From Azolla caroliniana (Eukaryota; Polypodiophyta), in NCBI GenBank assembly GCA_043228905.1, contig JBHGNT010000012.1, forward strand, positions 8,494,001-8,558,000: a stretch of 64,000 bases of DNA, given 5' to 3'. The notes below the pieces were generated by a model, which was given only the letters and a program-made list of their open reading frames with translations, did no database searches and was not told where the DNA came from. How positions within the stretch are numbered: position 1 is the first letter of the stretch; each line of letters begins with the position of its first letter. Position numbers and translations under genes: made by a program. This document shows positions 30,138-41,650 of this stretch, in pieces.

Positions 30138-33110
30138 CACGTATGGGCCAAACCATCGTTTCACGAACTTTCGAGTAGTGCTATGCTGATTATCAAGGCT
30201 GTTATCATAGACAAGTACCCAATCTCCTTCTTCAATTTTTCTTAGACGAAGACGATCCTTTTTATCAAAATTCTCCTTGTTCCTCAATCGAGCCTTACGT
30301 AACCGTTCTATTGCTAACTCGACATCTTTGGGCCTCCGTTCTAATTGTTGAATCCTTGTAGCTAGCAAGTCTTCTCGACTCATCTCCTTTTGCCATGGCA
30401 ATGCCGTCCATGAGGTAACACTTTGCTCGATAGGCATTATTGGTTTTTTCCCTAATATGAGCTCGGACAACATATATCCAGTAGTCATGCTATGTGTAGT
30501 TCTATCGGCCAGTCCCCCATCTTCCCATCGCAAGCCTTTGCTAGAGCTTTTACAATCGGGCTATGTCCCCGCTCCACCTTTCCATTTGGCTCCGGGTTGT
30601 ATGCCATGGTAAGTGGTAATTTGACGCCTATCCTTGAGAAAAACTCTTTAGCTTCATTTGCATCTAATTCTCCTCTATCGGCTACTATTTTGCCAACACG
30701 TCCCTATCGACAAATAACATCTTCAAGGAGAAACTTGCAAACCACCAAAGTTGTTTTATTCCTTAGTGGCCGACCTTCTACTTGGTTGGTGAGATCCTCT
30801 CTTGCTAGCACGAGGTATCTCATTTGCCACAATCCCATTGGCATAACCACTATGTCTACCAACCACTCATAGTGCATTGATAATGGAAATGTCGTATGAA
30901 GTTCATCCCTATGTTGAACATTCGAGTATAATTGTCATTGCACACATGTTTCAACATAACTTGCTACATCTTTGTAAACACCCGGCCACCAATACTTCTC
31001 CTTGAGCTTTGCAAAAGTTGCCCCTATACCTCGATGACCTGCCCACACACTATCATGAAATTCAGCAATTAGTGTTTGTTGATCTTGTTTCTTGCACCCC
31101 CCTCGATGTGGAGTTCCATTCTTCCTCTTTGGAAACTTCCATAGATGTGATTCTTTGAGGAAGAACTTGATATAGGAAATCCATCGTAGCATAACAATAT
31201 CCGGTGTAGCACAACTAGATATCATCCCGAGAATAGGTAGACAATTGGTTTCGATTATGACTTCCATTCCGATAAGGTAGTCGCGATCGGTTTTAACCGC
31301 GGATACTATCCCCCATAGCTCTCTCTTTACTTGGGCGTACTTTCTTTGTCTTTCGGTCAACACCTTTGCACCGAATCGGATTGCATACCGATTTTTGTCT
31401 TTGTCTTCTTGGTTAATCACCCATCCAATTCCAGTTGGGCTCGTATCCACTGTCACATATATTAGGGTACCTTCGGTGTAATCGTCTTTGCGCAATGTTG
31501 GAGCTTCCAATAATAGTTTCTTCATCTTTTGGACTGCGTAGGTATGCTCGTCTTCCCATTCAAACTTCTTCCTTTTCTTTAGTAGTTCATACAATGGTTC
31601 AACGACATGGGCATGGTGTGGAATCCATATGTGGTAGAACGCACATGCTCCCAAGAATCTTCTCACCTTTGTTTGGGACTCACACTCCTCTTTCATCTCT
31701 TGGATAGCATTCACCTTGGATGGAGATGGCTTCCGGCCATAAGATCCACACAAGTGTCCTACTACCAATATTTCTGGTTGACCGAATGCGGACTTCTCTC
31801 CCGAAAACGTGAGATTTGCATCCTCAAGCTTTTGCAACACCTTCTCGCTATCCTTTATATGGTCGATGACGAATCTTTGGCAACCATCTTCATCTTTTGA
31901 TTCATCTTTTTCATCCACCAAGCATCCTTTGATCGGAATGCCATCTAAGAAGGGCATTGTGATATCTGGAATACAATCCTTCAACACTTTGTTCATGGCA
32001 TTCACCATGTGGGCTACGGAGTTTGTCGCACCTTGGGGTAAGGTGCACATCCTTACCAACCCGATCGGTGTCCTCATTGTTGTAATGTCTCTACTATCGA
32101 TTGACAATTGAAATTGATCATAGCCCGAGTGGAGATCACCAATGGAATAGATCGATCTTCCTACGAAGGCTTCGGCAAATTCATCCACACTTGGACCAAT
32201 TCCGGCATTTCGGATTGTGACCTTGTTTACAGGTTGGAGATCTTGAATAAAGCGCAAGGACACGTTCTTCTTTGGCACCGTAAACCATCTATTGGAGTAG
32301 GGAGCATTGGAAGGCTCAAGAATTCCCATCCTAACCTTTTCCTTTAGAAGCTCGATCAACTTCGGAATGTGAGCTCTTGGAACCGGTAGCAGCTTGAGGT
32401 TCCAAGGTACATGCGGCACCGTAAATATCACCATCGGTTCTACCATCTTCGGGTTGGCACATCCGATTTCTTCTGGAGAGAAGGCGAAGGCTTTCCCATG
32501 TCTCTCAAGCATCATCCGAAACCTTTCTTCTTCTTTAGGGAGAAGGAAGTTATTCTTCCCGAATTGGAGTTTCCCTCTTGATTCATCAGTGAAGGTATGG
32601 CCTATCCCTTTTGGGTCTCTGAGACTTGGATCCTTGGTAACTTCTTTCATTCTTTGACAACTATCCTCCGGTAATGGAATAGCTAGCGGCTTGACCTTCT
32701 TATCTACTTATTTATATTTTGTGTTTACTTTGACCAACTCCTCCATGACCCGTCGTCGGCATTCGTTGATGGCGGTATACATGTTGATGGAGTTGATATG
32801 AATAGTATGTTGCTCATGAGGGCTCAAGTCCACGATACTCTCTATTTCTCCGATTTTATCGTTAAATGAGGCTTCCTCCATGACCCATGATATGTTGTCT
32901 TCTTCTTCTAATATTCCTTGTTCTTTTAACCAATGTTCAAAGCTTTGAACTTTTGGCGATTCTCTCTCTCATTGAGTGTAGTCATCCCACACACGCCATT
33001 AGGTGCTAAATATAGGTTTCCTTCTTTCTTTCTTCTTCTTTTTGGGGACTTACTTTTTCTCGGACTATCTTAGCCCCATTCTTCAATAGTCCGTGCTAAA
33101 AATCCGAGGC
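30138..33110 (-). pseudogene. E4 pol: RT, RNase H, integrase (interrupted by E2)
   Basis: This opens in the -1 frame at GFLARTIEEWG next to the gag-pro stop. After stops near 32700-33060, a 571-codon frame (32650-30935) holds RT with RFIQDLQPVNKVTIRNAG and MPFLDGIPIKGC: the second catalytic aspartate of FLDD is glycine. RNase H runs to PDIVMLRWISYIKF, then an in-frame deletion removes about 100 residues (the HISGKDNAMAD part) and joins directly to SHLWKFPKRKNG of the integrase finger. The core (MRYLVLAREDL, ADRGELDA) and C-terminus (WVLVYDNSLDNQ, FGPYVV) follow with stops, ending at the E2 insertion. The protein would be inactive. Confidence 0.82.
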
Positions 33111-34573
33111 CTCATCTCCGAGGCTATCTCGGTTCCTCTCATGATTAGCTCGCATTGTCAAGAATTGAACCGACTTTTGACCATCAAGACTCTTCACCTG
33201 AGCGAATGTTGCTCCACTATCGAACACCTTAGTCTCCATCCTTGATGATGTTATGTAGGGTTGCCCAAGAATCACCGAATGGGAAGCCAAATCTTGCACA
33301 AAAAAGTGTTGGTCGATCTCTACATCCCCGATTGTGACTTGAATATTGGGACATGCTCCATAAAGATCTTCGGTTGCCTTCATCGCCACACGAATCTTCC
33401 ATTCTTCACCGGAGTTTCCGTTGTTGCTCTCGCCCAATGGGGTCGTGTATAATAACTGTCCAACTAGATCTTGTTCTTTCTCTTCCGTTCTTGTCGTAGT
33501 TATGATATTGGTTGTCACCTTTGACGAAATTCCCTCTTCCTCATCTGCTTGTTGTCTTTTACATTTGATAAGATTGATGATGGTCTCATGGAACTCCTTC
33601 TTTTCAATTCCAAGTAGCTCTCTCAATGTAAGGTCAATACGGCTATCGAGCACTCTTTCTTCAAGAACCTTTCTTAAGTTAGTTGTTTGTTCAATATCCA
33701 ACCTTAATTTGTATGTTGGCGTCAATCTATCCTTGCCCTTCTTGGCATTCTCTTCAATGGGTTGAGTCGGTTCCTTGGCTCTCTTATTTGAGCTTCCATC
33801 TTCTTGACGTGTGGTCTTGATCATCTCTTCCTTCTTCTTAAAGCTTCTTGTGTCATGTTTCTTAGAAGGGCCTTCTTCTAGATCCGTCCTCTTCCGCTTC
33901 TCATCCACAAACACTTCGTGGTTTCGCATATGACCTCTACAGAGATCACGTTGTTATCAACCGGATCCGCCCACCCGGTAAGGTCTCGTACATCAAGGTT
34001 GGCTAGCTTTGCATCATCTAAATTTATATTCCCTTTTTTTTCGTATTCGAGGACAGTCGGCCAAAACCCCATTCCTGGTTTAATCATTCCCAGCTTCTCC
34101 TTCCTGATTCTTATACCGGCGGATGCGGCATAGTGTATAGCTTCGACGTGGCTCGCATCTGCCTCATCCATGATTTTCTTTAGACCTCCCCTACCGAAAT
34201 TCACTTGCAAGGGCTTTCGAGTCTCACTTGAGTGTATAATGTTGCCTTCCATGTAGACAAGGTTTTGTCAAATTGCCTCTTGAAGGCTAGCACAATCTTT
34301 CCTTGCATGATAAACACTATCCCACCATACACATCAATATGGGTCTTTCCCCTTCGTCCCTCGACGACTCATATTAGCTAACGAAACCACTTTGAATTTT
34401 CATGCTAACTCTTCAATGGCAGAGTTCTCCATCGCTCTTTCAGTCGGCTCGTTTTGCTTTGTCGTCTTAGTTGCTATTGGAGCCTTCCTTCTTTGGACTA
34501 CCGGGCCTGCCATGTCGGAATCATCTAGCCACCGACGGCATTTGTCAAATCGATCACATCCTCTTCTTACCAT
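33096..34573 (-). pseudogene. E4 gag-protease, C-terminal part, protease core deleted
   Basis: The minus strand continues the gag split by E6: RRGCDRFDKCRRWLDDSDMA. Stops and frame changes are frequent above 34250. Two longer frames follow: 34252-33878 (AIHYAASAGIRI, GFWPTVLE) and 33929-33096. The latter matches the E3 linker (LRKVLEERVLDS, LLGIEKKEFHE) and then jumps from the linker to EWKIRVAMKATEDLYGACPN, so about 45 residues containing the protease D-x-G and INLMSMDFYK are deleted. It ends NHERNRDSLG and the conserved frameshift site. Whatever made Gag here could not process itself. Confidence 0.78.
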
Positions 34574-34693
34574 TGTTGTGAAGAAAACCGGCCAGAAGCG
34601 GAATCGGCGAAGCAGGGCGCATGAACCGACCCTACACTTTTCCATACCAATTAATACCTTTTACATAACTAGGTGTAGGACGGTGGGTGTAAA
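34574..34693 (+). repeat. E6 5' LTR, truncated to 120 bp
   Basis: It matches the first 120 bp of the 3' LTR (40382-40503) up to GTGTAAATAGAC. The remaining LTR of about 530 bp and the primer site are missing. Confidence 0.85.
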
Positions 34694-34714
34694 TAGACGG
34701 CAAAGGATTGAAGG

Positions 34715-36846
34715 ATGAGGGAATCCGAGCTTGTTGAAGCTATGGCCGTAGCCGTCGACCGGCTAGTGAGCGCTCGCGAGGGAATGGGTGCCCTCGATAG
34801 GGCCATTGAGTCGATCGTCGGCACCATAGGTTGATTCGGTGGGAAGAATGCCACGAGCTACTTGGAGGCCTACCAGGCCGAAATGATCATGAGGGATATC
34901 TCGGTAGACAGGCGGCTGTCCGGATTCCCTCGGGTGGTGATGCCGAGCATCCACGCAGAGGTGCTCGAGGTGTTGGCCGGATGCCAGACTTGGGAGGAGT
35001 TCGAGTTGCGGCTCCTCGAGATGTATGGGTTCAATGAGTCGCTTTAGCTGTCGAAACGAGATTTCATGGTGTGGGTTGAGAGCCCTAGGAAGGGGAGGAA
35101 CGCGTCAACGCTCCTCTAGGAGTTCGAGAAACGGTTCGCACGGCTGTCAAGGCTGGACCGGACTGTGCTTGACACAAGCCGGGTACTACTATTCGTCAAG
35201 TCGGTGGACGCCATGGACCGGGAGAAGGTGGGTCTCCTGTTGGAAACGGATGAAGGGCTCACGGCAGACTGGGCCATGGTAAGGAGGATCTGCGATCGTT
35301 TCAACAAGTGGTGCGAGTGGAGTGACGAGGGGTCGTCGGCGGCAAGGCCGGTCCCGGCATGGGAGCTCGAGGAGCCGGTGTCAGTACAGACTAGGAAGGA
35401 AGAAACTCGGAGTTGGTTTGAGACAGGCTAATCCTCGAGCGGAGTGGTCAAAGGTCCCTCCAGAAGCGTGGCTCTAGAAGATTTGTCGCAGATGGTGCGA
35501 GATCTCCAAATCACACAGGTCTAGAGGGAATCGACGAACAGTCTCGTGACCGAAGGCCGCCGACGGGCGGTGGTGCATGTGGTGTGACGCGGTCGGCCAC
35601 ATCCGGAAAGAATGCGCGGATTTTGCCGAGGCACTCAGGACCAACGTGGTGTACCTCTGGAACAGGCAGGTGCATGCAAGCGAGACCTGGAAAGCCCTAG
35701 AGTTGAATATGGGGCGCGGCGGAATGAAGTGGTTGATGGAAGAGGCTGCGGCACGACATGCAGAGGCCGTTAACTACTCGACGTCGGCGGGAATCCGAGT
35801 CGGGGTTGATGAGGCCCGGAAAGCGAAGGACTCCGGATTTTGGCTGCTGGTGCTATAGGGTCTCTTCGAGGTACGACTGAAGAAGGAAGAGGCAGACCGC
35901 GCGGAACAACGGATCTGGGAGGTCACCGGATGGGATGACTCGGTGGAAGAAAAGACTGGCTTCGTTGCACCCGCATGCTAGAACTACGAGGTTGTGGTTG
36001 AAGACAAGCACGCGGGAAAGGCTGGAGGGGGCGGCCCCTCGCAGCGGTACGAGAACCGGTTCGGACCGAAGCTGAATGAGGCCGCCAACGCCGGCGCATC
36101 GGAGAAGAAAAAGCAGGCCGGTTTTCGGCTAAGCACCGAAATCGAACGAACAACGGACTTGCGGAAGGTTCATGGAAGAGAGAATTCTTGATAGCAAGGT
36201 CGAGCTGTCGTTATGGGAGGTGTTGGGAATCGCCAAGGAGGAGTTCCACGACTCCATCGTGGACTTGGTGAAGCAGAAGAGGCTCTCGATGGAGCCGGAA
36301 CCGGAGAGGCCGGTGGAAGTGCCGACGACGCACTTAGAAGACACGGCCCTAGAGGATGAGTTGGCGGAAAGCCATTACGCGAAGCCACATTGGGCTAGGG
36401 CCACTACGGAAACCATTGTTCGGATCGACGACGTCCAGGAGCCAGTGGTGGCATTGGTAGACCACGGTTCGGAGATCAACCTGATGTCCATGGACTTCTA
36501 TAAAAAGGGGAAATGGCCGATCAACACCAAGCACGGGTGGAAGATACGCGCGATGACACGCGCTACAGAGGAGCTGCATGGTGTGTGCCCGAACGTACGC
36601 GTGAAGTTTGGCGACGTCGAGATAGATCAACATTTCTTCGTACAGGAGATGTCCTCGCATCCGGTAATTCTCGGTGAACTGTACATTACGGAAACACGCA
36701 TGGAGACGAAAGTATTGGACAACAGTTTGGCGTATATGCGCGTCAAGAGCCAAGACGGTCGGCATTCCATCCAATTCATGACAGTGCGACCCAACCACGA
36801 GTGAAACCGCGAGACCCTCGGCGGCGACAACCGAGGGGATTTTTAG
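34715..36846 (+). pseudogene. E6 gag-protease
   Basis: It starts at ATG 34715 (MRESELVEAMAVAVDRLV, like E3). Stops occur at the G-to-stop after GTIG, after GFNESL, after STLL and after WFETG. A frameshift near 35540 precedes the zinc knuckle CMWCDAVGHIRKEC (near 35574-35615), and a further frame change near 36170 leads into the protease. That reads VVALVDHGSEINLMSMDFYK, VEIDQHFFVQE and VILGELYI. TGA replaces the arginine after NHE near 36802. It ends at the conserved GGATTTTTAG. Confidence 0.8.
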
Positions 36847-39800
36847 AGAGGGCTATCAAGGTGTGGGGCCGCGATAGTCCAGACACCCCGGAAGAACCCC
36901 ACACATGTATTATAGGTAGGAAATTGTGGCTCTCCGAAAACGGAGGTTGTACGTTAACCGGCATCAGTAGCCAGGAGAGGAAGCGGGTGGAGAGATGACT
37001 TAGGGTGTGTGGAGTCCTCTTCCCCGACGAAGAAATTAGCGGCGCCGTGGAGGCGGTCTCTTTTGACGACACCTTGGGCGAATTACGAAAGGTGGTCGGC
37101 GAAGGGCTTAGCGAAGACCGGACCGTTCTGGTTAGCTCGATGGGAATGTATGAAGTCATCGCGTACTTCGGGGAAAGGATCGGGTCGGATCGAACGGCTC
37201 GCGTGGATACGAAGTACAAGACCGTGGACCAGAAGGTAAGGCCAGTTGCGGCACCCTTGCCGGAGGGCAGCGTAGAGCGGATAAAAGGGGTCGCGTCGGA
37301 CCCAAGTTTACAGAATCCAACTGGCATAGGGCACCGGTTCATCGACATAACGCTATGGGAGCTCAAGGTTGGTGGGGGTGGCTTTCTACTGCCGGAGGAG
37401 GAGGACCAGTTTCGGTGGATGCTCGGAAGGCACGAGAAGGCCTTCACATTCTCGCCGGAGGAGATCGGGTGCGTAGACCCGACGATCGTCGAGCCAATGG
37501 TGATCTTCACGGTACCACATGTGCCATGGAATCTCAAACCGACTCCGGTGCCCAGAGCTCACATCCCGATGTTGATGGAGCTACTGAAGCAGAAGGTGGA
37601 TATGGGCATCCTCGAACCGTCGAGTGCCCCATACTCGAGTTGGTGGTTCACGGTGCCAAAGAAGAACAACACGTTGCGCTTTATACAAGATCTGCAACCG
37701 GTCAACAAGGTGACCATCCGTAACGCAGGAATCAGGCCGACCCTAGACGAGTTCGTGGAGGCCTTCGACGGAAGGTCAATCTATTCGGTCAGTGACTTAT
37801 ACTCGGGGTACGACCAATTCCAACTAGTTGTAGAGAGCAGGGACATCACGACAATGCAGACTCCTCTCGGCTTGGTGTGGATGTGTACCCTACCGCAAGG
37901 AGGAACGAATTCGGTGGCGCACATGGTGAACGCAATGAACAAGGTGCTAAGGGATTGCATCCCAGACATAACTATGTCGTTCCTAGACAACGTACCGATA
38001 AAAGGGTGTCTGGTGGAGGATGCAAACAAAACGGTCGGGCCGGACGGATGCCAGAGGTTTGTCGTGAACCACATCAACGATTGCGATAAGGCGTTGCAGA
38101 GGCTCGAGAACGCACGACTCACCTTCTCTGGAGAGAAATCAGTGTTTGGGCAGACGGAGATCCTGGTAGTCGGACACCTGTGTGGGCCCTATGGCCGGAA
38201 ACCGTCCCCGGCAAAGGTAGAAGCCATCTCCGTGATGAAGGACGATTGCGGGTCGGTTACAGAGGTCCGCAGATTCTTGGGTGCATGCGCGTTCTACCAC
38301 ATCTGGATTCCGCACTACGCACATGTCGCGGAACCGCTCTACGGGCTACTGAAGAAAAGGCGTAGGTTCGAGTGGGGGTCGGAGCACACGAAGTTGGTCC
38401 GGAGACTGAAGGAGGTGCTTGTTGGGGCACCAGCTCTCCAGAAAGCGGTTTATGGCAAGGAAGTTTCCATCTACGTGACAATGGACATGAGCCCGACCGG
38501 GATCGGGTGGGTGATCGGTCAGAAGGACAAGGACGACGTACGGTTCCCGATCCGGTTTGGGGCGAAGGTATTGAGCAAGCGGCAGTGAGGATACGCCCAA
38601 GTTAAGCGCGAGCTATGGGGTATCGTTTCGGCAGTTAAGGCCGACAAAGACTATCTGATCGGGACGGAAGTAATCATTGAGACGAACTGCCTACCGATTC
38701 TGGGTATGGTTTCCGGATGCGCGACTCCGGACCTGGCGATGCTCAGGTGGATCGCGTACATCAAGTCCCTGAACCCGGAGATACATCACATCTCCGGGAA
38801 GGATAATGCCATGGCCGATATGCTTTCAAGGGCGCGGTTAAGCAACGAGGACGGCATGGCTTCGGATAACGAGGAAGTCGGCGTGGACTTCTTCGAGGCG
38901 GCTTACGTAACAACAAGAAAGGGGAGCACTTCGGCGCTTAACGAATTTGACGAGAGCAAGTACGACGGGGAGTGTCTCCAGATCGGCGGGTTCCTAAAGA
39001 TAATGACACCGGACACGATGTGGACGAAGGAAGAGACCAACCGGATTCGGAAGAAAGCGTACTGATTCTTCCTACAGGATGGGAGCATATGGAAGCACCC
39101 GAAGAAGAGAAACGACATCCCGCTCCGAGTGGTGGTGAAGAAAGAGGAATAGGAAGAATTGATGATGGCGTACCACGAGAGTCCCTGGGATGGACACCGC
39201 GGGACGTGGGCCACATTTGAGAAACTAAAGGGGAAGTATTGGTGGCCGGGGCTATACCGGGACATGTATCGGTTCGTGACGACTTGCAAAAGCTATGAGG
39301 TGCACTCCATAGTTTGACATCGGGACGAGCTTCACCCGACTTACCCTCTGTCTGTCCACTTCAAGTGGATGGTGGATCTGGTGACGATGCCGATGGGGGT
39401 AGGGCAGATGCGGTATTTGGTGCTGGCTCAGGAAGACTTGATGAACCAGGTGGAAGGCCGAGCATTGCAGAACAAAACGACCGCGTCCGTGTGCCGATTT
39501 CTGATCAAAGAAGTGGTATGCCGGTACGGGTGCGTAGGTAAGATCGTGGTGGACCGCGGAGAATTGGACGCGCGAGAGGCGGAAGAGCTATTTGACCGGC
39601 TAGGGATTAAACTCTCGCTCATCACAACGTACAATCCGGAGGCTAACGGGAAGGTGGAATGCGGACACGGGCCGATCGTCAAAGCGTTAGTATGGGCGTG
39701 TGGAGGCCAAGTTGGGAACTAGCCGCGACTGTTACCCTATGCGTTGTGGGCGTACCGGACTACGCACAGTTCGGTGACGGGGTTCATGCCGACGGAACTA

Positions 39801-40307
39801 ATATACGGGAAGAAGCCGATCATGCCGATGGAACGAACGATTTCTTCGTGGGCCGCGGTGGGCTGGAAGGATGAAATGAGCCGAGAAGAGTTGTTGGCGG
39901 CACGGATCCGACAACTTGAGCGAAGGTCGGAGGATGTGGAACGGGTGAAGGAGAAGCTGCGCGCGACAAGGGAACGAAACAAAACCTGGTTCGATCGGAT
40001 GCACCGGCTATGACCGAAGAAGATCGAGGAAGGCGACTGGGTGCTGGTTTATGACAGCAGCCTCGACAACCAACACAAGGCGACCCGCAAATTTGCGAGG
40101 AGATGGTTCGGGCCCTACACGGTGACGACCACGAACGACAACGACACATACCATCTTGCGGAGCTCGATGGGACACGATTGGCGGTGCTGGTAGCCGGGA
40201 AGCAGATTAAAGCGTTCAAGAAGCGGTACGAAGACGAGCCAGAGCGGGGGAGCGATAACGACGAAGATCGGTTTGGGGACGCCGATAATTCGGAGAGCGA
40301 CGAGTGA
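36836..40307 (+). pseudogene. E6 pol: RT, RNase H, integrase
   Basis: All in frame 0. A 527-codon open stretch (37005-38588) carries RT with SAPYSSWWFTVPKKN, RFIQDLQPVNKVTIRNAG and MSFLDNVPIKGC (FLDN instead of FLDD), then the RNase H start. A TGA at 38586 is at an arginine codon of the relatives. RNase H ends HISGKDNAMADMLSRARL. A TGA at 39063 follows RIRKKAY at the same codon as in E3. Integrase follows: finger (H..H..CKSY, last cysteine changed to tyrosine), core (DLVTMPMG, DRGELDA), stop at 39721, C-terminus WFGPYTVTTTNDND to an acidic tail ending at 40307. Confidence 0.82.
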
Positions 40308-40365
40308 ACGCGAGCCGGTTTTCTCCGGTATCTGTCCCTCTCCGGCGCATACCGGTGGATGCACG

Positions 40366-40381
40366 GTTTGGTGGGGGTGGA
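40366..40381 (+). other. E6 polypurine tract
   Basis: TTTGGTGGGGGTGGA directly precedes the 3' LTR; E3 and E7 have similar GGTGGGGG tracts at the same place. Confidence 0.7.
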
Positions 40382-41034
40382 TGTCGTGAAGAAAACCGGC
40401 CAGAAGCGGAATCGGCGAAGTAGGGCACATGAACCGGCCTTACACTTTTCCATACCAATTAATACCTTGTACATAACTAGGAGTAGGACGGTGGGTGTAA
40501 ATAGACTAGATGTGACACATTGAATGTCTAGGAAATCAAAGAGTATCTCTATCCGAAAGGACAGAGAATAAATTGATGAAAACGAGGGTGCAACAGCCGG
40601 CCTCGACAACCTATAAAGGGGAAGGAAGAAGGCAGATGAAGGCATCACGTTTTGGGGAGTGAGGACGAAGTGATGTCGGACTGGGACCGAGCTCTCTCCT
40701 CCATCGTTCGTCATTCTCTGGAGGATTTTGGACTGAGTTGGCTCTGCTTCATGGACAACCTGTGTGCTTCCGGCAGAGGCTCCACAGTGTAGTCAGGCTG
40801 TATGCGTACGTAAGAATCGTGTGTGTGTGTGTGTTCGCCTGAGTTGGGTTCGTTGCTGGCTTGCCGGTTATAATCGTTATTGATTTTGTAATTAAGACTT
40901 TGTTCTCTCTCTATTTCTCCTTTTGTGTTCCTGCAAGCTGCTCTCTCTCTCCGTCTCTTCTTTCTCACGCTCCTTGGTTCAAGGCCCTTGCGGTCCCGCC
41001 TCTTTCCACACGCGAAGAGCATAACAACTCGACA
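40382..41034 (+). repeat. E6 3' LTR
   Basis: 653 bp, TGTCGTGAAG..ACTCGACA. TATA-like CCTATAAAGGGG at about 40611-40622. A short GT microsatellite near 40820. Its end (GGTCCCGCCTC..CACACGC) aligns with the E3 LTR end. Confidence 0.85.
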
Positions 41035-41580
41035 CCGTAACCCAATCCGTTATGAGACCATTGGGTTGTGTTTTGTCCTCTAATAGACTACCTAGTTCTC
41101 GTCTATCTTTTGCATCCACCGCCTTTAAGAAGTACAAAACTTTATCTCCTTCGAGAAGTGTTTGGTCGGTTCTTGGGAGACGGTTGTACATTGGTCAAAT
41201 TCGGTGTACACTCTCAATGTGTTCATGTTCTTCCCCTTCTTCTCGATCCACTTTATGAAGATTCATCCTCGATGCATCTTCAAGCATATATTCAGCCAAA
41301 AGCGCCATTTCAAATCCCACCCATGTTGTTTGGGCGGCTTGAATCTCCATTATACGGCCTTGTAACCCAATTGCTACGATAGACTTGAAGCTTGATATTT
41401 GCTTCTCTTCGATGACTTCACGTTATTGCATCTCCGCCTTGTATGTAGCGAGAAAATTCGTAATGTTTCGTCCACCAAATTATCTAAGCTTGCATCACTA
41501 TCTCGAGCTCTCATCATATGCTCGACAATATCCACCAACTTCGCCACTTCATCAACTTGGGTGTTTGTCGAAGAAGCCAT
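41035..41580 (-). pseudogene. E4 gag, N-terminal part
   Basis: It starts at ATG 41580 on minus (MASSTNTQVDEVAKLVDIV), the equivalent of the E3 and E6 gag starts. The first frame ends after 68 codons by frameshift. Near the end it reads LEGDKVLYFLKAVDAKDRRE and GLITDWVTV, matching HVLLFVKSVDARDREQ and GLTADWAAV of E3. It stops at the E6 insertion and continues at 34573. Confidence 0.75.
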
Positions 41581-41624
41581 CTTCTAACCTTCTATTTCAA
41601 GCACTTGATCCTTCCTACCACCTC

Positions 41625-41642
41625 TTCACGTCGGGTTCACCA
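41625..41642 (-). other. E4 primer-binding site candidate
   Basis: TGGTGAACCCGACGTGAA on minus, eight bases after the LTR and identical to the E3 site. Confidence 0.7.
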
Positions 41643-41650
41643 CTTTATTA

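Larger units (their letters stand above)
34574..41034 (+). mobile_element. E6: Ty3/gypsy element (plus) of the E3 lineage, in E4 gag
   Basis: The left end starts TGTTGTGAAGAAAACCGG, the right LTR starts TGTCGTGAAGAAAACCGG, and the element ends CGACA at 41034. The target copies are CCAT (34570-34573) and CCGT (41035-41038). Removing E6 with one copy restores the E4 gag frame (DWVTVRRGCDRFDKC), which confirms the ends despite one mismatch. The 5' LTR keeps only its first 120 bp and runs straight into gag, so primer site and promoter are lost. Gag, protease, RT, RNase H and integrase follow in order, with many stops. Confidence 0.85.
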
